64,000 nucleotides of DNA from Streptomyces sp. CA-210063 (GTDB lineage: Bacteria > Actinomycetota > Actinomycetes > Streptomycetales > Streptomycetaceae): positions 558,001 through 622,000 of the forward strand of contig NZ_CP102512.1 in the NCBI RefSeq assembly GCF_024612015.1, written 5' to 3'. Position numbers and translations under genes: made by a program. Below, in pieces: positions 57,298-64,000 of this stretch. The notes under the pieces were generated by a model. That model searched no databases, had not been told where the DNA came from, and saw nothing but the letters and a program-made list of their open reading frames with translations. How positions within the stretch are numbered: the first letter of the stretch is position 1; each line of letters starts with the position of its first letter.

Positions 57298-60120
57298 ATG
57301 ACGTCCGTACCTGAGGAGGGCGATCTCGTCCTCGGTGCTCTCGGCGCCATGGGCACCCCTCTCGACTGCACCGGCTACACCCGCCTCGACCTCGAAGGCC
57401 CCCAGACCCTGTGGCTGGTGGCCTCGGGCGCCCTGGACCTGTTCGCGGTCGACGCCGTCCAGCAGGGCCACTGGCACCACCTGGGCCGTCTCGAAGCGGG
57501 CTCGCTGCTGCTCGGCCCGGTCGCCGGGCCCCAGCACACCCTGGTCGCGCGTCCGCTCCGTGACTGTGTGGTCCGGCGCATCGGTCTGCGCGAGCTGTAC
57601 CAGCAGGTGGGCACCGAGACCTGGTCGTACGACGAATGGGGCAACGCCCAACTCGTACCCCCGCAGACGAGCCCACTGGAGTACGCCCTCGCCCTGGGCG
57701 TCGGCCGCGGCCTGTCGATCCTCTTCCAGGCGCCGATGGCGACCGAGCAGGCCGCCGCGCTCACCGACGACGACGTGTTCTGGATGCAGGTGCCGCCCGG
57801 CAGCGTCCAGTACGGCTCCCTCTACGGCGCGGAGGCGGCGGCCGATCTGCTGATGGACCCGGGGGTCTGGCAGAGCATGGTCGACCAGCAGTACCGGCTG
57901 CTGGCCACGCTGGACCGCTGGATCGAGCAGCTGGAGCGCACCCACGAGGACCGTACGGCCGCGGGCATCAAGGCCGGTGAGGCCGTACGCGTCCAGGCCG
58001 ACCGCACGCTGCTCGCGTCCATCGGCAAGTCCTCCGCGGCCCGGCGTACTACGGCCGCCGACGCGGACGCCACCTACGCGGCCTGCAAGGTCGTCGCCCA
58101 GGCCGCCGGGATCACCCTCTCGGAGCCCGCGCAGAGCGGCACCGAGAGCGACCGGCTCGACCCGGTGGAGCGCATCGCGCTCGCCTCCCGGGTCCGGGTC
58201 CGGGCCGTACGCCTCGCCGGAGGCTGGTGGCGGGAGAACGTGGGTCCGCTGGTCGGGCACCGGGCCCTGTCCGGCGCGCCGGTGGCGCTGCTGTGGCGGC
58301 GCGGCGGCTATGTGGCCGTGCAGCCTTCGTCCGGCCGGGAGACGCCGATCGAGAAGGCGAACGCGGCGGAGTTCGAGCCGCGTGCCGTGATGTTCTACCG
58401 CCCGCTGCCCGAACGGGTGCCGACTCCGTTGCGGCTGATGCGCTGGAGCCTCCACGGCACCGGCGGCGACATGACGGGCCTGCTGCTCAGCGGCCTGGTG
58501 ACGGTGGTGCTCGGCTCGCTCGTCCCCATCGCGACGGGCAAGATCCTCGGCGAGTACGTGCCGAAGGCGCAGGAGAACCTGATCGTGCAGGTCTGCCTGG
58601 CGATCATGCTGGCGAGCGTGGTGTCGGCCGCGTTCCTGCTCCTTCAGAACCTGACGATCCTCCGTATGGAGGGCCGTATCGAGGCGACCCTCCAACCGGC
58701 GGTCTGGGACCGTCTGCTGCGGCTTCCCACGAAGTTCTTCGCCTCCCGCTCCACCGGTGAACTGGCGAGCGCGGCCATGGGCATCAGCGCGATCCGCCGC
58801 ACCCTGGCCGGGGTCGGCCCGGTGGTCGCGCAGTCGGTGACCGTCGGTGCCGTGAACCTCGGTCTGCTGCTCTGGTACAGCGTGCCGATGGCGCTGGCGG
58901 CGATCGGCATGCTCGTGGTCGTGGCGGCGGTGTTCCTCGGGCTGGGCCTGTGGCAGGTGCGCTGGCAACGCCGGTTGGTGGTCCTGAGCAACAAGCTGAA
59001 CAACCAGGCCTTCCAGACCCTGCGCGGCCTGCCGAAGCTGCGGGTGGCGGCCGCCGAGAACTACGCGTACGCGGCCTGGGCGGGCGAGTTCGCGCGCAGC
59101 CGGGAGCTGCAACAGAAGGTCGGCGGGATCAAGAACCTCAACACGGTGCTGGGCGCGGTGTATCTCCCGCTGTGCACCCTGGTGATGTTCATGCTGCTGG
59201 CGGGCCCGGCACGGGGTTCGATGTCGGCGGCGGAGTTCCTCACCTTCAACACGTCGGTGACGATGCTGCTGACGTCGGTCACCCAGCTGACCGGCGCGTT
59301 CGTGTCGGCGGTGGCCGTGCTGCCGTTGTTCGAGGAGATCAAGCCGGTGCTGGAGGCGACGCCCGAGGTACGTACGGCGAGTACGCGTCCCGGTGTGCTC
59401 TCCGGCGGCATCGAGGCCCGCCGGCTGTCCTTCCGGTACGCGGACGACGGCCCGTTGGTGCTGGACGACGTGTCCTTCGACATCAGGCCGGGCGAGTTCG
59501 TGGCGATCGTGGGCCCGAGCGGCTGCGGAAAATCGACTCTGCTGCGCCTGCTCATCGGCTTCGACAAGCCGGTCTCCGGGAGTGTCCTGTACGACGGCCA
59601 GGACCTGGGCGCCCTCGACCAGTCCGCCGTACGCCGTCAGTGCGGTGTCGTCCTCCAGCACGCCCAGCCGTTCACCGGCTCCATCCTGGACGTCATCTGC
59701 GGCACGGAGCCGTTCACGCCCGAGGAGGCGATGGCGGCGGCCGAGATGGCGGGGCTCGCCGAGGACATCAAGCGTATGCCGATGGGGCTGCACACCATCG
59801 TCCAGGGCAACGGCGCGATCTCCGGCGGCCAGCGCCAACGCCTGATGATCGCCCAGGCGTTGATCCGCCGCCCCCGCATCCTCTTCTTCGACGAGGCCAC
59901 CAGCGCCCTCGACAACGAGACCCAGCGCACGGTCATCGACAGCACGAGGGCGTTGAACGCCACGCGCATCGTCATCGCCCACCGCCTGTCCACGGTCATG
60001 GACGCGGACCGGGTGGTGGTGATGGAGGACGGCAAGGTGGCGGAGGTGGGAGCACCGTCCCAACTCCTGGCGAACCCGACGGGCCGCCTGCACGAGCTGG
60101 TACGCCGACAGATGGCCTGA
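57298..60120 (+). CDS. NHLP-type ABC transporter with N-terminal sensor-like domain
   Basis: A 940-residue protein typical of the second ATP-binding subunit of NHPM/NHLP bacteriocin systems. The N-terminal half (about residues 1-380) has no membrane helices and begins with a cyclic-nucleotide-binding-like beta fold (LWLVASGALDLFAV, LGRLEAGSLLLGPV). The permease (about 390-680) and ATPase (VGPSGCGKSTLLRLL, ISGGQRQRLMIAQA, ILFFDEATSALD) follow. It lacks a C39 peptidase. It starts one base after the stop of the peptidase transporter and probably forms a heterodimer with it. Confidence 0.92.
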   Translation: MTSVPEEGDLVLGALGAMGTPLDCTGYTRLDLEGPQTLWLVASGALDLFAVDAVQQGHWHHLGRLEAGSLLLGPVAGPQHTLVARPLRDCVVRRIGLRELYQQVGTETWSYDEWGNAQLVPPQTSPLEYALALGVGRGLSILFQAPMATEQAAALTDDDVFWMQVPPGSVQYGSLYGAEAAADLLMDPGVWQSMVDQQYRLLATLDRWIEQLERTHEDRTAAGIKAGEAVRVQADRTLLASIGKSSAARRTTAADADATYAACKVVAQAAGITLSEPAQSGTESDRLDPVERIALASRVRVRAVRLAGGWWRENVGPLVGHRALSGAPVALLWRRGGYVAVQPSSGRETPIEKANAAEFEPRAVMFYRPLPERVPTPLRLMRWSLHGTGGDMTGLLLSGLVTVVLGSLVPIATGKILGEYVPKAQENLIVQVCLAIMLASVVSAAFLLLQNLTILRMEGRIEATLQPAVWDRLLRLPTKFFASRSTGELASAAMGISAIRRTLAGVGPVVAQSVTVGAVNLGLLLWYSVPMALAAIGMLVVVAAVFLGLGLWQVRWQRRLVVLSNKLNNQAFQTLRGLPKLRVAAAENYAYAAWAGEFARSRELQQKVGGIKNLNTVLGAVYLPLCTLVMFMLLAGPARGSMSAAEFLTFNTSVTMLLTSVTQLTGAFVSAVAVLPLFEEIKPVLEATPEVRTASTRPGVLSGGIEARRLSFRYADDGPLVLDDVSFDIRPGEFVAIVGPSGCGKSTLLRLLIGFDKPVSGSVLYDGQDLGALDQSAVRRQCGVVLQHAQPFTGSILDVICGTEPFTPEEAMAAAEMAGLAEDIKRMPMGLHTIVQGNGAISGGQRQRLMIAQALIRRPRILFFDEATSALDNETQRTVIDSTRALNATRIVIAHRLSTVMDADRVVVMEDGKVAEVGAPSQLLANPTGRLHELVRRQMA

Positions 60121-60130
60121 GGTGGGTGGC

Positions 60131-60338
60131 CGGGTGCGGGTGAGTGGTGGCTGGCGCGCAGTTCCCCGCGCCCCTTAAAGACACGTCACCTGCGGCCCGA
60201 AAAGCAAGGGGCGCAGCCCCTGCTCTTTCAGGGGCGCGGGGAACTGCGCGACCAGCCCCCACCGGACCCGCGGCTGGGGGTCGAAGGGGCGCAGCCCCTG
60301 AAGGATGGGACGGGTAGGGGCGGCGGGGGCGAAGAATG
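60131..60338. repeat. Composite interspersed repeat, copy 6, forming a long inverted repeat
   Basis: The core GCGCAGTTCCCC and GCGCCCCTTAAAG at 60156-60180 is almost exactly complementary to 60226-60250, a 25-bp stem with one mismatch; an inner GGGGCGCAGCCCC hairpin lies in the loop. Downstream come CGACCAGCCCCCACCGG and, inverted, the modules of copy 4. It is the likely terminator of the peptide operon. Confidence 0.8.
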
Positions 60339-60352
60339 TCCCGCAAGCCCTG

Positions 60353-61648
60353 CTAGCGCCGAACGGTATGCCGCGGCAAAAGCCCCACCACCGCAACCGG
60401 AACCACCGCGAGCACCACCCACGGCACAGCCCCCGGCACCCCTGCATCCATCAAGGCCCCGACCCCCGCACTCCCCACCAACACGATCAACCCCGACACG
60501 GAAGACATCGCCCCGGTGTAGAGCCCGAGCCGCCCCTCAGCCGCGAGATCCGGCACCCAGGCCCGCGCGGCCGGAGCCACCAGCATCTGCCCCACCGTCA
60601 GCAACACCACGAACCCGGCCGCGGGCACCAACCCCACATTGCCCGTCCACCCGGCAGGCTGCGCAACGGCCACCACCAGGAACCCGGCGGCGATCAGCGA
60701 CAGCCCCGCCGTCATGGACCGACGCAGGTCCAACCGCTCCGCCACCCACCGCGTCACCGGCAACTGCGCGGTCACGACGAGCAGCGAGGACAACCCGAAC
60801 AGCCAGGCCAGCGCCGACTGCGACCCCGTGGCCCGCTCGACCTCGTCGGGGAGCAGCAGGTACAGCTGGTTGTACGCCAGCAGATACGCGCCGTACGCGC
60901 AGCACAGCGCCAGGAACCGCCGGTTGCGCAGCAGCCCGCCCAGCCCGCCCTTCACCTCGACCCGTTCCCGGCCCGGAATGTGCTGCGGCAGCAGCCAGAA
61001 GTGCCCGGCGAGGACGAGGACGAAGACCCCGGCGCCCGCGAGGCACACCACCCGGTAGTCCACGGCCAGCAACAGCGCGCCGATGAGCGGTCCGACGAAC
61101 GCCCCCGCCTGCCCCGCCACCGTGAACAGCGCGAGCACACTCGTACGGGGGCCGCCTCCCGACTCCTCCCAGACCACCGCCTGCCGGGCCACCTCGGACT
61201 CGACCGCCGGGGAGAACAGCGCCGCGGCGAATCCGATCAGCAGGACCGATCCGATGACCGACCAGTCCGCGTCCGCGTAGCCGAGCCACGCGAACCCGGC
61301 GATCCGCAGCACACACCCCGCCAGCACCACCGGCCGTACGCCGTAACGGTCGGCCAGCGCGCCGCCCACCACGAACAGTCCCTGCTGACTGAAGGTCCGC
61401 AGCCCGAGCACGAAGCCGACCATCCAGCCGGCCATGCCTATCGCCGTCCCGAGGTGCTCGGCGAGGAACGGCAGCACGGCGAAGAAGCCGATGTTGAAGG
61501 CGAGTTGGGTGAGGATCAGCAGCCGCAGCAGGGGGTTGAGGTTCGCCCAGGTGCCCCGCCGGGAGACCTTGACGGTCCTGGCCCGGATCGGCGGGGTCGG
61601 CTGGTTCGGCGGGGTGGTCCTGCTCGGTTGCTGCTGTGGCTCGGTCAT
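60353..61648 (-). CDS. MFS transporter
   Basis: A 431-residue major facilitator with about 12 hydrophobic helices. The loop motif GGALADRYGVRPVVLAG between helices 2 and 3 (G-x-x-x-D-R-x-G-R-R type) is typical. No substrate motif is apparent. ATG 61648 overlaps the stop of the ABC permease gene by 4 bp, so it is the last gene of the uptake operon and may export a compound whose loaded form the ABC system imports. Confidence 0.87.
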   Translation of the reverse strand: MTEPQQQPSRTTPPNQPTPPIRARTVKVSRRGTWANLNPLLRLLILTQLAFNIGFFAVLPFLAEHLGTAIGMAGWMVGFVLGLRTFSQQGLFVVGGALADRYGVRPVVLAGCVLRIAGFAWLGYADADWSVIGSVLLIGFAAALFSPAVESEVARQAVVWEESGGGPRTSVLALFTVAGQAGAFVGPLIGALLLAVDYRVVCLAGAGVFVLVLAGHFWLLPQHIPGRERVEVKGGLGGLLRNRRFLALCCAYGAYLLAYNQLYLLLPDEVERATGSQSALAWLFGLSSLLVVTAQLPVTRWVAERLDLRRSMTAGLSLIAAGFLVVAVAQPAGWTGNVGLVPAAGFVVLLTVGQMLVAPAARAWVPDLAAEGRLGLYTGAMSSVSGLIVLVGSAGVGALMDAGVPGAVPWVVLAVVPVAVVGLLPRHTVRR

Positions 61649-63414
61649 CCGGTCTCTCCGAGGGTGGTGGCGACGGCGGGCTTCGGCTGCCGTACGGCAG
61701 CCGCGAACGGACGCGGCCACCGCACTCCACCCGACGCCGTGACCGCGAGGGCGCCCAGGAGGGCGAGTGCGGCGGCGGGGGCGAGTACGGCCCAGGGGGC
61801 GCGTTCGGCGTACGGCTGGTTCTCGGCGAGGAGGAGGCCCCATTCCGGGTCGGGCGGCTGCGCGCCGAGGCCGAGGAAACCGAGGGAGGTGAGGGCGAGG
61901 GCCACACCGGGCAGCCGCAGGAGGGCGTGCCGGGCGACAGGGGGGAGGACGGCGGGGAGCAGCTCGCGGCGGAGCAGATACGGCTCGCCCGCGCCGAGCC
62001 CCTTCGTGGCCGTGATGTGTGTGGTGGCCCGCTCCTGTTCGAGCAGGGCCGTGGTGTGCGCGGCGAGCGGCACCCAGGCGACGGCGGCCACGGCCGCCGC
62101 GGGCGTCGCCGCTCCGCTGCCGGCGACTCCGGCGACGAGGAGGCCCGCGAGGACCGCCGGTACCGCGTTGACGGTGTCGACGAGGGGCGCGGAGAGGCGG
62201 GGCAGCAGCCCGAGCAGGACGCCGGTCAGCAGTGCGGCCGCGCTGATCGCGACGGCCGGGGCGAGGGTGGTGAACGCCCCGTGGCCGATACGGGCGAGGA
62301 GGTCGCGGCCGAGCGCGTCGGTACCCAACGGGTGTGCCCAGGACGGGGGTTGGAGTCGGGCGCCGGTGTCGAGGGCGAGCGGGTCGCGAGTCAGGCCGAG
62401 CACGACGACCGCGAGGAGCACCGTGCCGTGGACCAAGGGGGTGCGGCGTGGCGCGGGTGGCTTCGGACGGTGCGGGGAGTGGAGCGCGCCGTCACGGAGG
62501 GCCGGGCCGATGAGGAGGCGGGCGGTGAGGCGCGCGAGGGCTCCGGCGAGAGCGGCCAGCAGGACGAGGGCGAGGGTGCCGGCCTGGAGGACGGGGAGGT
62601 CCTGGGCGAGGGCGGCCTGGAGGGTGGTGCGGCCGAGGCCGGGTATGTCGAAGATCTGCTCGACGGTGACGGCGCCGCCGGTGAGGCCGACCACGAACAG
62701 GCCGAGGTTGGGCAGCAGTCCGGGTACGCAGCGGCGTACGGCCTGGCGGGCCGTGGCCCGCCCGGGTATGCCGCGTGCGGCGGCGGCCAGTGCCCAGGGT
62801 TCGGCGAAGGCGCCGGGCAGCAGGTCGTCGAGCATCCGGCCGAGCAGCGCGCCCGCGGGCAGGCCGAGGGCGAGGGCGGGCAGCACCATCCACTGTGGCC
62901 CGTACCAGCCGACCGCGGGCAGCCAGTCGAGGTGCACGCCGACGACGACGGCGAGCACGGACGCGGTGAGGAACTCGGGCAGCGCGGCGAGCATCGCGGC
63001 CGGGCTGCCGCCGCCGCGCCGGTCGTCGAGGCGGCGGCGTGCGCCCAGCCGCAGGGTGCGGGAGCAGACCGCCGCGGCCGTGACCGCCGCCACGACGAGT
63101 GCGGCGGCCATCAGCAGCAGCGAGACGCCGAGGGCCTGGACGACGGCCGGGGTGACCTCGGCGCCGGAGATCCACGAGCGGCCCGCGTCACCGTGCGCCA
63201 GCCCGCCGAACCACTCCCCCAGGAGCTTCGACGGGCCCGCGTCGAGGCGGAGTTCGTCCCGTACGGCCGCCAATACCTCAGGCGTGGGGTCGCGTTCGGC
63301 CGAGCGCGCCTTGAGGACCGTGAGCGCCGGGTCGGTGCGCGACAGCCACGGCAGCAGACCGATGCCGCACAGCAGGGCGACGGCGAGCAGGACGCGCCAG
63401 AGTAGCCGTATCAG
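61645..63414 (-). CDS. Fused oligopeptide/nickel-type ABC permease (DppB-DppC fusion)
   Basis: A 589-residue fusion of two binding-protein-dependent permeases. The first half contains an EAA-type loop, AEPWALAAAARGIPG, and the second ITATKGLGAGEPYLLRRELL. In most bacteria these are two proteins. No ATG, GTG or TTG lies at the expected start; CTG 63414, overlapping the solute-binding-protein stop as CTGA, has GGGGA upstream and is the best candidate. It should import a peptide, metal complex or opine. It lies between the binding protein and the MFS exporter in one operon. Confidence 0.85.
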   Translation of the reverse strand: MIRLLWRVLLAVALLCGIGLLPWLSRTDPALTVLKARSAERDPTPEVLAAVRDELRLDAGPSKLLGEWFGGLAHGDAGRSWISGAEVTPAVVQALGVSLLLMAAALVVAAVTAAAVCSRTLRLGARRRLDDRRGGGSPAAMLAALPEFLTASVLAVVVGVHLDWLPAVGWYGPQWMVLPALALGLPAGALLGRMLDDLLPGAFAEPWALAAAARGIPGRATARQAVRRCVPGLLPNLGLFVVGLTGGAVTVEQIFDIPGLGRTTLQAALAQDLPVLQAGTLALVLLAALAGALARLTARLLIGPALRDGALHSPHRPKPPAPRRTPLVHGTVLLAVVVLGLTRDPLALDTGARLQPPSWAHPLGTDALGRDLLARIGHGAFTTLAPAVAISAAALLTGVLLGLLPRLSAPLVDTVNAVPAVLAGLLVAGVAGSGAATPAAAVAAVAWVPLAAHTTALLEQERATTHITATKGLGAGEPYLLRRELLPAVLPPVARHALLRLPGVALALTSLGFLGLGAQPPDPEWGLLLAENQPYAERAPWAVLAPAAALALLGALAVTASGGVRWPRPFAAAVRQPKPAVATTLGETG

Positions 63415-64000
63415 CGCCGGGTCCCCGTTCCGATCAGCGTGCGCTCGTACGGGTCGAGGATCAGGCCCTGTACGGAGGTGCCGACGCCGGTGATGATCCG
63501 CTGGTGGACGAGCGGGACGGTGGCGTCGGTGCCGAGGATCGCCGCTTCGGCGTTCATGGCCGCCTGCTGCCGCTCGGCGGTGTCGGACTCCTTCTGGGCG
63601 GCGGCGACGGCCTGGTCGACCTTCTTGTCGCAGAGCAGCGCGAGGTTGTAGCTGCCGTCGCACGTGAAGTCGCCGGCGAGAACGGAGACGGGGTCGCCGG
63701 TGTCGAGCAGGGAGTTGCGGGCGCCGACGAACGCGTCGAACCTGCCGGCCAGGGCGTCGCTCTCCAGCCGCGAGTACTCGCGGACCTCCAGCTTCACCTT
63801 GAACCCGGCCTTCTGGAGCTGCTGTTGCAGCACCTGGGCGACCTCGGGCAGTTCGGGCCGGTTGTCGTAGGTGGCGATGGTCACCGGGGTGCCGTCGGGG
63901 TCGGCGGCCTTCGCGCGACCGGAGGGTTCGACCCTCCCCCAGCCTCCGGCCGGGGGGACCCCCATCGCGCTTCGCGCGCCGGCGGCCCAGGTGACGGCGG
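63411..64000 (-). CDS. ABC solute-binding protein, family 5 (partial, runs off the window)
   Basis: The C-terminal part, about 196 residues, of a DppA/OppA-like binding protein: VTIATYDNRPELPEVAQVLQ, LQKAGFKVKLEVREYSRLES and PLVHQRIITGVG are typical of the family's C-terminal lobe. The reading frame stays open to 64000, so the N-terminus lies beyond. Residues translated from 63909-63980 (GARSAMGVPPAGGWG region) come from a repeat element of intergenic type, in frame. It feeds the fused permease. Confidence 0.8.
   Translation of the reverse strand, partial: AVTWAAGARSAMGVPPAGGWGRVEPSGRAKAADPDGTPVTIATYDNRPELPEVAQVLQQQLQKAGFKVKLEVREYSRLESDALAGRFDAFVGARNSLLDTGDPVSVLAGDFTCDGSYNLALLCDKKVDQAVAAAQKESDTAERQQAAMNAEAAILGTDATVPLVHQRIITGVGTSVQGLILDPYERTLIGTGTRR
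63909..63980. repeat. Hairpin repeat inside the solute-binding protein gene
   Basis: CGCGCGACCGGAGGGTTCGA, CCCTCCCCCAGCCTCCGGCC, then GGGGGGACCCCCATCGCGC. The words GGAGG/CCTCC, GGGTTCGACCC and GGGGG/CCCCC give nested hairpins. It reads like a Streptomyces intergenic element but lies in an open coding frame. Confidence 0.6.

Overview
The window is from a Streptomyces chromosome, or a very close actinomycete relative. The evidence is extreme GC content with G or C at almost every third codon position, frequent GTG and TTG starts, 1-4 bp gene overlaps, a mycothiol-dependent enzyme, and a complete ram (SapB) locus with its 38-residue precursor gene. I see no rRNA, tRNA, CRISPR array, insertion sequence or phage module. 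Only three genes contain the rare leucine codon TTA, read by the bldA tRNA: the secreted protein at 28-711, the aminodeoxychorismate synthase at 14629-16749, and ramR at 48563-49165. Several intergenic gaps hold copies of a Streptomyces repeat built around a hairpin with the core GTTCCCCGCGCCCCT.

Layout. 1-9 kb: secreted and housekeeping genes (secreted protein, PPOX-fold oxidoreductase, HAD phosphatase, methyltransferase plus GNAT pair, membrane-anchored S1 protease, ROK regulator divergent from a Gfo/Idh/MocA oxidoreductase, L,D-transpeptidase, AhpD-like protein). 9.3-18.4 kb: a compact, tightly overlapping operon that should make p-aminobenzoate (PabAB, PabC) and elaborate it (flavin monooxygenase, two adenylate-forming ligases, an ABM-domain membrane protein), divergent from a DUF3050 haem-oxygenase-like protein. 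I cannot match this set to a known product. 20.2-21.9 kb: mycothiol-linked formaldehyde oxidation. 22.0-25.3 kb: a persulfide-response regulon (CstR-type sensor, CstB-type persulfide dioxygenase, TauE/SafE exporter, membrane rhodanese) with three matching operators. 25.5-38.4 kb: ABC exporter, aldehyde dehydrogenase, glycosyltransferase, TetR regulator divergent from a beta-propeller protein, GH5 glycosidase, Otr(A)/TetM-like ribosome protection GTPase, phosphoesterase.

38.4-51.6 kb: the ramCSAB operon and convergent ramR, flanked by two SpoIIE-type phosphatases. RamC should modify the 38-residue RamS, and RamA/RamB should export the product; RamR should activate the operon, with five GTGAC repeats lying upstream of ramC. 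51.8-60.1 kb: a second S1 protease with an acidic repetitive tail, then a four-gene NHLP/NHPM-type peptide export operon: a 71-residue Gly-Gly precursor built from two 21-residue repeats, a hairpin, a short HlyD-like adaptor, a C39-peptidase ABC transporter and a second large ABC transporter. No peptide-modifying enzyme is present, so this is a candidate unmodified secreted-peptide system. 60.3-64 kb: an MFS exporter, a fused oligopeptide-type ABC permease and a partial solute-binding protein that runs off the window.

The two least explained systems are the PABA/DUF3050 cluster and the orphan Gly-Gly peptide exporter.
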